32,110 nucleotides of DNA from an uncultured Clostridia bacterium (lineage in GTDB: Bacteria; Bacillota; Clostridia; TANB77; CAG-508). The notes under the pieces are model-generated. The model was given only the letters and a program-made list of their open reading frames with translations. It was not told where the DNA came from and ran no database searches. Both the position numbers and the translations under genes were made by a program. How positions within the stretch are numbered: position 1 is the first letter of the stretch; each line of letters starts with the position of its first letter. The stretch spans positions 1 through 32,110 of the forward strand of contig CANQEI010000016.1 of NCBI GenBank assembly GCA_947594845.1. The letters run 5' to 3'. Positions 23,405 through 30,613 of this stretch are shown here, one piece after another.

Positions 23405-24826
23405 TTATTCTTTATTTTTTTGTTCTAGTAATTTATATATTAATCCACAGCATTCTTTTCCTTCATTACAAATTAAATCGGTTACACAAGTTGAACCTAA
23501 TCCTTTACCAAGTAGAGGAGAAACTTCTTGAACTTGTTTTGCAATTTCTTTTGCAATTCCTCTAATTTGCCATTGAGCTTTGTTACAACAACGCAAACGT
23601 AAAATCCATTGCAAAGTTCTACCATTCATAGTAGTAATAACATTTAACATTTGACATCCTAAATAGAAATAAATTAAATCTTGTTCAGCAATATCAGAAT
23701 TTTTGAATTCCTCAAATACTCTAATATTTTCTTTATGAGCTTTTAAAAATAATTCTTCTAATTCTGGTTTAGCTTTAATAGTTGCAGGAAGTACAAAATT
23801 ATTAAAATCCCACATAGGTAAAAACTCAGGAACAAGCAAAGAGTGCATTCTATGACGTGTTAAGTGAGTAAGTATTGATAGAGAAATTGGAATTTGAAAA
23901 GTGAAATTAACTTGTTCTAATTCACGTCTTTCTTCCTTATGGAGAATTGTGTACATACATTTTGATTTATATTCAGGATCTTTCTTTTCACAATCTGCTA
24001 AAATTCTTTCAGCTTCTTTTTCAGAACATTGGAAGTGATACATAATAGAACTTTTTAAAATAACATCATCTGGATTTGGAGTATGACTAATTAAGTTAGG
24101 CTTGTCTGCAATTTTTACTTTTGGATTATTAATCATTTTTTCCATATATTCGAAAGGATTATCAGATGCTACTTGGCTAGATTCAATATTTTTTACTAAA
24201 TATGGAACATATTCTTTTATAACTTCAAATAAATTTTCACCTAATTCTTTTATTTCAGAGATTTTACTTAAAGGACCATATAAGAATGAAATAACCATTT
24301 TTTCAAGTTCTCTAGCATCTAATCCCATTATAATATTACTATGAAAAGAATAAGGCAAAATAAACCTAGCATCTTCAACATTTATACCAGCATCTACAAA
24401 ATCACCATATGTATTAAATAAATATTTCATATGAGCAACATATTTTTCTTTTAATTCTTCATTTTTAGGATGTGGTTCCAAATTTTTATTACGAAATTCT
24501 GGAATATAAAAACCTGCAGTTCTAAAATCTACTTCTCTTCGTGATTTGATAGTAAAAGAAGTTAATCTGTTACCAATAATAGTTTGTTCAATAATAGGGG
24601 TAACATCACAAAGAGCAAAAACTAGATAATCATGCTCAATAATAGATTTATGACCCATTCCTATAATTCTTTTTATTAGTTTTAAATTTTTTTCATAATC
24701 ATCACAACTATCTAAAACTTCAAAAACATTTCCAGGAAACCTTGAAAGTTTACCAGCTGCGGCAACTTTTTGAATACGTTTTTCTAATTCATTTTTTTCA
24801 CAACCACCTATTAATTCTATTTTCAT
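23405..24826 (-). CDS. thyX: Double-length FAD-dependent thymidylate synthase (ThyX-like)
   Basis: The 473-residue protein is about twice a normal ThyX and contains two ThyX-like halves. The first half has GHKSIIEH (58-65), GNRLTSFTIKSRR (85-97) and ARFILPYS (153-160). The second has FTFQIPIS, RHRMHSLLVPEF (324-335) and RLRCCNKAQWQIRG. The canonical motif RHR-x7-S is divided: half one keeps R87 and S95 but has GN for RH, and half two keeps RHR but has Glu334 for Ser. Fused or double ThyX proteins are known in some bacteria. ThyX makes dTMP using FAD and methylene-tetrahydrofolate. The start is ATG 24826 behind AAAGGA; an upstream in-frame start would collide with the divergent exchanger gene. 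Confidence 0.83.
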   Translation of the reverse strand: MKIELIGGCEKNELEKRIQKVAAAGKLSRFPGNVFEVLDSCDDYEKNLKLIKRIIGMGHKSIIEHDYLVFALCDVTPIIEQTIIGNRLTSFTIKSRREVDFRTAGFYIPEFRNKNLEPHPKNEELKEKYVAHMKYLFNTYGDFVDAGINVEDARFILPYSFHSNIIMGLDARELEKMVISFLYGPLSKISEIKELGENLFEVIKEYVPYLVKNIESSQVASDNPFEYMEKMINNPKVKIADKPNLISHTPNPDDVILKSSIMYHFQCSEKEAERILADCEKKDPEYKSKCMYTILHKEERRELEQVNFTFQIPISLSILTHLTRHRMHSLLVPEFLPMWDFNNFVLPATIKAKPELEELFLKAHKENIRVFEEFKNSDIAEQDLIYFYLGCQMLNVITTMNGRTLQWILRLRCCNKAQWQIRGIAKEIAKQVQEVSPLLGKGLGSTCVTDLICNEGKECCGLIYKLLEQKNKE

Positions 24827-24944
24827 ATTTTTAATCCTTTCATAAATAAAATCTAAAAATCTTATATCATAAATAAAAATAGAATTCAATAAGTGAATAT
24901 AAGAATAAATCTTGGAAAAAATAAAAATAATTATAGGAGTAAAA

Positions 24945-25859
24945 ATGCAAAGCATTTTAAAAATTATTTTTGGTTTTATTTTCTTAATAAAAGGAGCAGA
25001 TTTATTAGTAGAAGGCTCAAGTAATATTGCTAGAAAATTTAAAATATCTGAATTTATAATAGGATTAACAATTGTAGCAGTTGGAACATCACTACCAGAA
25101 TTAGTTGTAAGTATTCAATTTACAATAAAACAACAACATAGTTTGTTAATGGGAAACATTATAGGAAGTTGCATATACAATTTATTATTAATATTAGGAA
25201 TAATAAGTATCATGAAACCAATAAAAATAAAAATTAAGCAAGAATCAAACATAATTATAATGTTATTTGCCATTTTAATAGTACAGCTATTTGGAAATAT
25301 ATATGGATTAATAAATAAAACCGAAGGGATAATGTTAATTTTATTTTTCTTAATATTCATGATATCAACATTAATTCAAAATAAAGAAGAGAAAACTATA
25401 AAAAATAATTCACTAATAAAAGCTATATTAATATTAATAGCAGGAATCGTATTATTAAAACTAGGAGGAGACTTTGTAGTTGATAGTGCATCAAATATAG
25501 CAAGAAGATTCAAAATTGATGAAAGAATAATTGGAATAACAATAGTTTCAGTTGGAACCTCATTGCCAGAACTTATTACCTCAATTATTGCGGTAAAAAA
25601 GGAAAATTCTCAAATGGCTATAGGAAATATAATCGGATCAAATATATTTAATTTATTATTAGTATTAGGAATAACAAGTTTAATAAAACCAATAAAATTT
25701 TTGAACCAATATAATATAGATTTAATTTTCCTAGCAATAATAACATTATTTATAATATTATCAAGTATAAAAAGTGGAAATGAGAAAATAAAGAAAAGAG
25801 AAGGAATAATATTAATAGTAATGTTTGCATTATATAATATAAAATTATTTATAAATTAA
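24945..25859 (+). CDS. CaCA-family Na+/Ca2+ (cation/proton) antiporter, YrbG-like
   Basis: The 304-residue protein has about ten membrane helices in two inverted halves, each carrying the alpha-repeat of the CaCA family: GTSLPELVVSI followed by GNIIGSCIYN in the first half, and GTSLPELITSI followed by GNIIGSNIFN in the second. GADLLVEGSSNIAR and GGDFVVDSASNIAR are the matching first helices. It exchanges cations, probably Ca2+ for Na+ or H+, across the membrane. The start ATG 24945 follows TAGGAG (24934-24939); a TTG at 24912 in frame lacks a ribosome site. It is divergent from thyX with a gap of 118 bases. Confidence 0.9.
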   Translation: MQSILKIIFGFIFLIKGADLLVEGSSNIARKFKISEFIIGLTIVAVGTSLPELVVSIQFTIKQQHSLLMGNIIGSCIYNLLLILGIISIMKPIKIKIKQESNIIIMLFAILIVQLFGNIYGLINKTEGIMLILFFLIFMISTLIQNKEEKTIKNNSLIKAILILIAGIVLLKLGGDFVVDSASNIARRFKIDERIIGITIVSVGTSLPELITSIIAVKKENSQMAIGNIIGSNIFNLLLVLGITSLIKPIKFLNQYNIDLIFLAIITLFIILSSIKSGNEKIKKREGIILIVMFALYNIKLFIN

Positions 25860-25887
25860 AAATAATCATAAAAATTAAAAAAAAGTA

Positions 25888-25916
25888 TTGCATAAAAAAT
25901 TTCTATAATATATAAT
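25888..25916 (+). promoter_or_regulatory. Promoter of the second tRNA-Asn gene
   Basis: TTGCAT (25888-25893), a 17-base spacer and a perfect TATAAT (25911-25916) lie 20 bases before the mature tRNA 5' end, an ideal stable-RNA promoter. Confidence 0.88.
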
Positions 25917-25936
25917 TCAAATTGTTGAAACAATAT

Positions 25937-26012
25937 TCCTCTTTAGCTCAGTTGGTAGAGCGCTCGGCTGTTAACCGATAGGTCGTTGGTTCGAGTCCAA
26001 CAAGAGGAGCCA
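25937..26012 (+). tRNA. tRNA-Asn (GTT), second identical copy
   Basis: Base for base the same 76-nt gene as at 84-159, with encoded CCA. The identity extends three bases upstream (TAT) and to the A run downstream. Unlike the first copy it has its own promoter and no rRNA upstream. Confidence 0.97.
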
Positions 26013-26018
26013 AAAAAA

Positions 26019-26050
26019 TGGAAAGTAGTTAAACTACTTTCTATTTTTTT
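26019..26050 (+). terminator. Terminator of the second tRNA-Asn
   Basis: The arms GAAAGTAGT and ACTACTTTC over TAA are followed by TATTTTTTT. The structured element begins immediately after. Confidence 0.9.
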
Positions 26051-26051
26051 A

Positions 26052-26251
26052 TGCTCTCTTGACTCGAATCAATGACCTATCGGTGTTATAGCTTTAGCTA
26101 TTAACTGATGAAGAAGCGACTGCGCCCAGTGGGCGAAGCAAGGAGCTTCTGAATATGCATAAACTGTTGTTTTAGGCTTTGCGTAAGTCAAAGACTGAAA
26201 CAACTAGTTTGATGCTTGAGAAGTTGGTTCGAGTCGTGGCAAAAAGAGCCA
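26052..26251. repeat. Structured element flanked by inverted, degenerate tRNA-Asn 3' halves
   Basis: On the left, the complement of 26060-26083 reads like the tRNA-Asn segment CCGATAGGTC followed by a TTGATTCGAGTC T arm. On the right, 26224-26236 is GTTGGTTCGAGTC and 26246-26251 is GAGCCA, again from tRNA-Asn but in forward orientation. The ends are therefore inverted repeats. Between them lie three hairpins: GTTATAGCT/AGCTATTAAC (26084-26104); AGAAGC/GCTTCT (26112-26150) around GCGCCC/GGGCG; and GTTGTTT/AAACAAC (26165-26204) around GCTTTG/CAAAG. It is richer in GC than its surroundings and contains no ORF. A tRNA-derived mobile or structural RNA element is possible; no known family is recognised. 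Confidence 0.6.
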
Positions 26252-26282
26252 AAAAAGCTAGTAAACTATACTAGCTTTTTTT
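26252..26282 (+). terminator. Terminator closing the tRNA-derived element
   Basis: The arms AAAAAAGCTAGTA and TACTAGCTTTTTT over AACTA are followed by T residues. It lies directly after the GAGCCA end of the element, as a terminator would follow a real tRNA. Confidence 0.88.
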
Positions 26283-26325
26283 ATTTAATTTAGATATAAT
26301 TATTTGTAGAATTTTATTAAGGTAA

Positions 26326-26427
26326 TATTATATTCTATCAAATAAAGTATATATAGATGTAGGATTTGAAGATAAAGATATATTAATTAATTTTAGTTGC
26401 AGTAAAGTAAAGAAGAAAATATTATAA
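26326..26427 (+). pseudogene. Short coding-like remnant, unidentified
   Basis: The frame after a stop at 26323 encodes 33 residues including KVYIDVGFEDKDILINFSC and ends with TAA 26425-26427. It has no start codon with ribosome site. It may be the tail of a lost gene; no family is recognised. Apart from it, the stretch between the element at 26052 and the next gene shows nothing. Confidence 0.25.
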
Positions 26428-26442
26428 AAGCGGAGGTAAAGT

Positions 26443-27207
26443 ATGATAATAGATAGTTTTGATAATAAATCAGAATCAAAAATTAATCCTGAATTCAAGG
26501 AAGATGCATATAAGTTAGATGTATGTATTTTGACATTTTCAAATGTTATCGAAGAATATGTTTTAAATAATTATAAATGTGAAAAAATAGGCGAGATAAA
26601 AAATTCTGCAGATACTAGATTTATATATAAAATAAATTATAAAGGCAAAAAAATTGGTTTCTTTAAAACTTATGTTGGAGCACCATCTTGTGTAAGATCA
26701 ATAGAAAAATCATTTTCACAAATAAAAACAAAAAAATTTATTACTTTTGGTGGAGCAGGATGTTTGAATAAAGAAATAACACGTGGTAAAGTTATGGTAC
26801 CAACACAAGCATATAGAGATGAAGGTACATCTTATCATTATGTTGAAGCTAGTGATTATATAAAAATAAAAAATCATAATATAGTTTCTGAATTTATGAG
26901 AGTAAATGAAATACCTTATATTGAAGGAAAAACTTGGACAACAGATTCTTTTTATAGAGAAACATTAAATAACTTTGAAAAAAGAAAGCTTGATGGTTGT
27001 ATATCTGTTGAAATGGAATGCTCAGCAGTTCAAGCAATGTGTGATTTTAGGGATTTAGAACTTTATACTTTTTTTACTAGCGGAGATTTACTAGATAGTC
27101 CAAAATGGGATGAAAGACATAAAAAAGGAGAACTTGAAGGAACACAACACGATTCAACGCATTTTGATATTGCAATAGAACTAGCTAATTATGTAAGTGA
27201 ATTATAA
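26443..27207 (+). CDS. Nucleoside phosphorylase family protein
   Basis: This 254-residue protein belongs to the purine/uridine phosphorylase (PNP_UDP_1) superfamily. The phosphate-binding strand is FGGAGCL (102-108), the ribose-contact motif SVEMECSAVQAM (188-199), and TSGDLL (212-217) has the catalytic-type Asp215. RDEGTSYHY fits the variable base-binding loop of uridine phosphorylase-like members. It would split a nucleoside into base and ribose-1-phosphate, or hydrolyse it. The substrate is not certain. A GGAGG ribosome site (26433-26437) precedes ATG 26443. It stands alone between remnants, at the start of the accessory region. Confidence 0.85.
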   Translation: MIIDSFDNKSESKINPEFKEDAYKLDVCILTFSNVIEEYVLNNYKCEKIGEIKNSADTRFIYKINYKGKKIGFFKTYVGAPSCVRSIEKSFSQIKTKKFITFGGAGCLNKEITRGKVMVPTQAYRDEGTSYHYVEASDYIKIKNHNIVSEFMRVNEIPYIEGKTWTTDSFYRETLNNFEKRKLDGCISVEMECSAVQAMCDFRDLELYTFFTSGDLLDSPKWDERHKKGELEGTQHDSTHFDIAIELANYVSEL

Positions 27208-27210
27208 GAT

Positions 27211-27363
27211 GTTATAATAAAAACAGAAAGATTAATATTGGATGTAAAGAAGTAAGCTTCTGTTTATGCTTGTGAATTTTACCGTAAATTTGGATTTGAT
27301 TATTTATATGGTAAGAAGGTACAAAATGAAGATAAAGAATATATTTTAGTAAAGAAATATTAA
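27211..27363 (+). pseudogene. GNAT acetyltransferase with internal deletion
   Basis: The first codons encode VIIKTERLIL, the typical N-terminal strand of GNAT acetyltransferases, and hit a stop after VKK. Another frame then resumes with ACEFYRKFGFDYLYGKK and ends in EYILVKKY at TAA 27361-27363, a typical GNAT C terminus. The whole middle with the acetyl-CoA site is missing, so the gene is dead. The join lies near 27250-27268. Confidence 0.6.
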
Positions 27364-27504
27364 TTATTGTTTGTGATAAATTACAATATATATAAATCAG
27401 ATAAATAGTAATAATGTGAAAGAACAATAGTTCAAAAATGTCCAATGTAAAAAAAAAGAAATATATGCAAAACAAATGGAGTAGATAATACAACTAGCAG
27501 TTAA

Positions 27505-27574
27505 ATACTTAAGCCGTGTTGTACCAAAGGTTACACCTCTGGACTCCCACTATAAATTTGTAAAATTTATAGTG
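27505..27574. other. GC-rich non-coding island with a 12-bp hairpin
   Basis: Bases about 27513-27547 are markedly richer in G and C than the DNA around them and contain GTGT...ACC/GGTTACAC partial pairing. Immediately after, CACTATAAATTT and AAATTTATAGTG (27548-27559, 27563-27574) form a perfect 12-bp stem over GTA. No ORF with a ribosome site is present. It could be a small RNA, an element end or an attachment-like site; none is proven. The rest of 27364-27504 shows nothing. Confidence 0.4.
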
Positions 27575-27665
27575 CTAAAAATATATATGTTAAAAAAAAT
27601 ATATTTTTAGTTTCTGATAACTCATAAATAATTTTATACTATAAAAATTATTAGAGGTAATCGTT

Positions 27666-27800
27666 ATGTAAAATAAAATTAATGAAAATATAGAGGAGTT
27701 ATTTGAAAATTGGTTAGATTTTAGAGAGGAACAATTAGAAATCTTAAAACTGAAGAAGATAAGAAACATAAGAGAAATACAGATGTTAATGTAGAAAATA
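27666..27800 (+). pseudogene. Small decayed gene with stop at codon 2 and a frameshift
   Basis: GAGGT precedes ATG 27666, but the second codon is TAA. The frame then reads NKINENIEELFENWLDFREE and QLEILK. Near 27747 the coding sense moves to another frame reading TEEDKKHKRNTDVNVENII. The continuous charged helical character across both lesions indicates a formerly intact protein of about 55-70 residues. No family is recognised. Confidence 0.45.
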
Positions 27801-27804
27801 TAAT

Positions 27805-27846
27805 AAAAAAACTGTTCGACAATAAATGTTGTCGAACAGTTTTAAA
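27805..27846. terminator. Terminator of the minus-strand methyltransferase gene
   Basis: The arms AACTGTTCGACAA and TTGTCGAACAGTT form a 13-bp stem. Read on the minus strand it is followed by a run of seven T, and a shorter T run follows on the plus strand. It lies 44 bases past the methyltransferase stop codon. Confidence 0.9.
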
Positions 27847-27889
27847 AGAACTGCTATTTATAAGTTCCTAAAAAGAGATATTACAAAAA

Positions 27890-28693
27890 TTAACGCTTAG
27901 AAATGAGCAAAATCTCACTTTCAGCATCAACCAAAGAAACTTCTGAACAACCATTAACTAACATAGCAGATTTCATCCAATTGATATTTCTTTCAGTTTC
28001 TGTTTCATCACAATGCTGATTTTCTGGGTTATATAATCCTTTAATAGGCGTATATCTGCCATCAGATATATCAATATATCCGTTAGAAATAGAGAAGAGG
28101 ATAACTCCACCAGACTTAACAGAATGAATAGCCTTATTAACGATAAAATCAAGGTTATTACCTGCACAATAAGCAGCACGCAAACTGATAAAAACATCAA
28201 ATTCATTTTCGGTAAGCTCCACTTCATCCATAGATGCACATACAAAATTAATATGTGGATAAAGTGACCTTCCAGAAGAACAAGCTGTTTCAGAAATTTC
28301 TACAACATCGAAATCCATTGATCTAAAGAAATCTTCAAAGATGATAGCAAGTTCGGAACCATTATTGGCTCCTAAAGCAAGAACTTTTTTTGAAGATAAA
28401 TTTTTTCCAAGAATTTTTTGGATTTCATCTAAGATAATATGATTCCAATTTCTACACACAGAACGATAATCTGTTAAATATGAATATGTACCATATTTCT
28501 TGTTGAATGCGTATGACCGTGCTTCTGTAGCAATTTGGTCAAAAAGTGCTATTTGAGAACTTGGAATTTGTTTATGATATTTTTCAATAAACACATCCCA
28601 GAACTCTGAAGAGTCAAAAACAACGGAAAAACCATGTTCTTTGAAGTACTCCTCAACTAATGATTTGATGCTAGACTCGTACCAATTGTTCAT
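27890..28693 (-). CDS. SAM-dependent class I methyltransferase
   Basis: The 267-residue protein has an N-terminal helical extension (1-100) and a Rossmann methyltransferase core. Motif I is VLALGANNGSEL (104-115), the acidic strand is FDVVEISE, and VCASMDEVEL and FDVFISLRAAYCAGNN follow; the C-terminal strands end LLISKR. The substrate is unknown; the large N-terminal part suggests a specific small molecule or protein partner. GAGGAGGT lies before ATG 28693. Its sequence is less AT-extreme than the resident operons and uses CG-type arginine codons, as do the genes at 29405-31693. It is divergent from the Nudix gene and has its own promoter and terminator. Confidence 0.8.
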   Translation of the reverse strand: MNNWYESSIKSLVEEYFKEHGFSVVFDSSEFWDVFIEKYHKQIPSSQIALFDQIATEARSYAFNKKYGTYSYLTDYRSVCRNWNHIILDEIQKILGKNLSSKKVLALGANNGSELAIIFEDFFRSMDFDVVEISETACSSGRSLYPHINFVCASMDEVELTENEFDVFISLRAAYCAGNNLDFIVNKAIHSVKSGGVILFSISNGYIDISDGRYTPIKGLYNPENQHCDETETERNINWMKSAMLVNGCSEVSLVDAESEILLISKR

Positions 28694-28715
28694 GTTAATA
28701 CCTCCTCATGAATTT

Positions 28716-28736
28716 ACAAACTAAATTTTAGTTTGT
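28716..28736. repeat. Perfect inverted repeat in the methyltransferase leader
   Basis: ACAAACTAAA and TTTAGTTTGT are perfect 10-base arms around a single T. It lies between the -10 box and the ribosome site of the minus-strand methyltransferase, so it may be an operator or a leader hairpin. Confidence 0.6.
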
Positions 28737-28762
28737 TGTTAAGTATGATTTTGAACACTAAC

Positions 28763-28791
28763 ATTATATCAAAAATTTACATAAAAGTAAA
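28763..28791 (-). promoter_or_regulatory. Promoter of the minus-strand methyltransferase
   Basis: On the minus strand TTTACT (28786-28791) and a perfect TATAAT (28763-28768) are separated by 17 bases. Confidence 0.75.
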
Positions 28792-28806
28792 TAGCTGGGT
28801 GATTTA

Positions 28807-28835
28807 TTGATAAAAGTATTATTAAGTGATATACT
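28807..28835 (+). promoter_or_regulatory. Promoter of the Nudix gene
   Basis: TTGATA (28807-28812), 17 bases, TATACT (28830-28835). Transcription would start near 28842, so the Nudix start codon must lie at about 28841 or later and the leader is nearly absent. Confidence 0.75.
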
Positions 28836-28852
28836 TATATATGGTGATAGAA

Positions 28853-29296
28853 ATGGATAAAATTTTAACTTTTATTGTAAATGAATATAATGAGATATTA
28901 CTATTAAAAGGTAGCGAGAATGATCCACAATTTAAGAGATCATTTTGGTATGTAGTAACTGGTGGCTGTGAAAAATATGATTTAGATAGAGAAGAAACTG
29001 TTAAAAGAGAAGTGAAGGAAGAAACTGGATTATTAACAAATAATAATATTTATTTAAATTGGATTTTAGAATATGAATCTTTAGAAGTACACTGTAAAGA
29101 ATATGTTTATATAAGTTTCGTAAATAAAGCAAATATAATATTAAATGAAGAAAGTATAGATTACAAGTGGTGCAAATTTAATGAGTTTATAGAACAAATA
29201 AATTGGTATGGAAATAAGGAAATATTAGAAAAGGTTTTAAGATTAGCAATAAAAAAACAGATATTTTTTAAAGAGGAAAAAACAGATAAATTTTAA
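28853..29296 (+). CDS. Nudix hydrolase family protein
   Basis: From ATG 28853 the protein has 147 residues. The Nudix box spans G38 to L60 (GCEKYDLDREE, then TVKREVKEETGL). The catalytic REVKEE core is intact, but the usual Glu at box position 7 is Leu44. Family members hydrolyse nucleoside diphosphates linked to another group; the substrate is unknown. ATG 28853 is chosen because the promoter at 28807-28835 rules out the longer frame from 28826, and GGTGAT (28843-28848) can pair with 16S rRNA. ATG 28841 would be a leaderless alternative. It has a separate promoter from the downstream methyltransferase operon. Confidence 0.78.
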   Translation: MDKILTFIVNEYNEILLLKGSENDPQFKRSFWYVVTGGCEKYDLDREETVKREVKEETGLLTNNNIYLNWILEYESLEVHCKEYVYISFVNKANIILNEESIDYKWCKFNEFIEQINWYGNKEILEKVLRLAIKKQIFFKEEKTDKF

Positions 29297-29340
29297 AGGT
29301 ATAGTCAAATACTGTACTTTTTGTGTATAAAGGTTAACTA

Positions 29341-29369
29341 TTGACAAAGTGTACATAAAATGGTAAAAT
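29341..29369 (+). promoter_or_regulatory. Promoter of the methyltransferase/TrmH/flavoprotein operon
   Basis: A perfect TTGACA (29341-29346), 17-base spacer and TAAAAT (29364-29369), 36 bases before ATG 29405. Confidence 0.82.
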
Positions 29370-29404
29370 GATGTAGTAAAATACTTTATGAAAGGGTGAA
29401 AAAG

Positions 29405-30115
29405 ATGTTTTACGACGAAAAAGTTGTAAATATTCGTAACACTAGCATTACAGCACCCGTCAAACAAACTTATGAAATTAATAGTTTGTTTGTTCGGAAA
29501 ATTATCTCTTTTATGAGAGAAGGATGTAAAATCCTTGATATTGGAACAGGTAATGGGTTTGTATTAAAACAAATTCAAGAAACTTCTGATATCAGAAGCA
29601 CATTGACAGGAGTTGATAATTCAAAGGAGATGGTAATCACAGCCAGAGAGAATCTAGGAGAAAGTGCAACTATTTATGAAGGAGACAATAATAATCTTCC
29701 TTTTGCAGATAATTCTTTTGATATTGTTACTGCCAAAAATGTAACTCGATATAATTCAGATGAATTATATCGAGTTCTCAAAGATGCAGGATATTTTGTT
29801 TTCAGAGAATATGGTTCAAGCAAAGGTTTGATCGAGATAGCTAATCTGTTTAAAGATAGATTGATTAGAAGCAGACAGGTCGAGTATTATTCTACTAAAC
29901 TAGAGAAATCTGGATTTGAGATTGTTAGCATTGAACAGTACAAGGTACATAGAAAGTACCGAAGTGTTCAGGAAATCATTAATATTACAAAGAGTTTTCC
30001 TTTTATTGAAGATTATTCTGAAAAAGATGAAGAAACAATAAGAGAAAGCTTAAATGGTAATTGTAATATAACATCAGATCCATTTATTTTAGTTGCAAAA
30101 AAACATGAAAGGTAA
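29405..30115 (+). CDS. SAM-dependent class I methyltransferase (UbiE/Methyltransf_11-like)
   Basis: This 236-residue soluble methyltransferase has motif I ILDIGTGNGFVLKQI (43-57), motif II LTGVDNSKEMVITAREN, and the LPFADNSFDIVTAKNV segment typical of Methyltransf_11 enzymes on small molecules. AAAGGGTG (29391-29398) supports ATG 29405; a GTG at 29396 lies within that site. It is the first gene of a three-gene operon ending at 31693. Its codon use (CGT, CGG, CGA) differs from the AGA-only resident genes and suggests transfer. The substrate may be the product of the downstream flavoprotein/aldolase fusion (inference). Confidence 0.83.
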   Translation: MFYDEKVVNIRNTSITAPVKQTYEINSLFVRKIISFMREGCKILDIGTGNGFVLKQIQETSDIRSTLTGVDNSKEMVITARENLGESATIYEGDNNNLPFADNSFDIVTAKNVTRYNSDELYRVLKDAGYFVFREYGSSKGLIEIANLFKDRLIRSRQVEYYSTKLEKSGFEIVSIEQYKVHRKYRSVQEIINITKSFPFIEDYSEKDEETIRESLNGNCNITSDPFILVAKKHER

Positions 30116-30125
30116 GGTAAAGATT

Positions 30126-30602
30126 ATGAAGAAAGTAGAACTGTTATTTGACACAATCCGGTCCCCGTATGATATTGCACATATCATTCAGATTGCTAAT
30201 GCAATTGATTGCGTTATATATACGGCGGGCAAGAACTCAATTCCCTTTGATATTCCTAAGGTTATAAGCAAAGTTAAATCTTGGAATATTACAGATGAAG
30301 TAATAGAAATCCACTATGATACCTTTGAAGAAGCCATTTCAGACTTAAGAACAAAGGGAAAATATCTTATTGGTACTTCAGGAAACACCAACAAAATCTT
30401 TTATGATTTGGATTTGCCAGATGATAAAGATATTGTTGTGGTTTTCGGCACAGAAACTTCAGGCTTAACTCTTGCTAAACAAGAAATGCTTGATGAAACA
30501 ATTAAGTTACCAATGGATAAATCCAAAGTTGATTTCCTTACATTACCAGTCGCTGTTTCAGCGATTGCATATGAACTCTATCGCAAATATAATTTTGAAT
30601 AG
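30126..30602 (+). CDS. SpoU/TrmH-like (SPOUT) RNA methyltransferase homologue, short
   Basis: The 158-residue protein has the C-terminal SPOUT knot: VVVFGTETSGLT (104-115), IKLPM (126-130) and LTLPVAVSAIAYELYRK (138-154), the SAM-binding and knot motifs of TrmH-type 2'-O-methyltransferases. In the N-terminal motif (IRSPYDIAHIIQIANAID), the usual catalytic Arg of this family is not at its expected place, where Gln22 is found. It may thus have a changed substrate. GGTAAGGTAAAG precedes ATG 30126; an upstream in-frame ATG at 30093 overlaps the previous gene. It sits between the methyltransferase and the flavoprotein fusion, ten to eleven bases from each. Confidence 0.77.
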   Translation: MKKVELLFDTIRSPYDIAHIIQIANAIDCVIYTAGKNSIPFDIPKVISKVKSWNITDEVIEIHYDTFEEAISDLRTKGKYLIGTSGNTNKIFYDLDLPDDKDIVVVFGTETSGLTLAKQEMLDETIKLPMDKSKVDFLTLPVAVSAIAYELYRKYNFE

Positions 30603-30613
30603 GAGGGATTAAA

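Noticed and set aside
84..26012. The two tRNA-Asn copies as attL/attR of an integrated element
   Set aside because: No integrase, recombinase or excisionase gene lies between them, both copies are complete with proper terminators, and the interior is mostly resident-looking operons such as murI and thyX.
26052..26251. A third functional tRNA gene
   Set aside because: Only 3'-half segments are present, they point in opposite directions and there is no D arm or 5' acceptor strand.
27212..27493. 93-codon minus-strand ORF
   Set aside because: It has no ribosome site, an unbroken Tyr/Phe/Ile/Leu composition, and covers the GNAT pseudogene on the plus strand.
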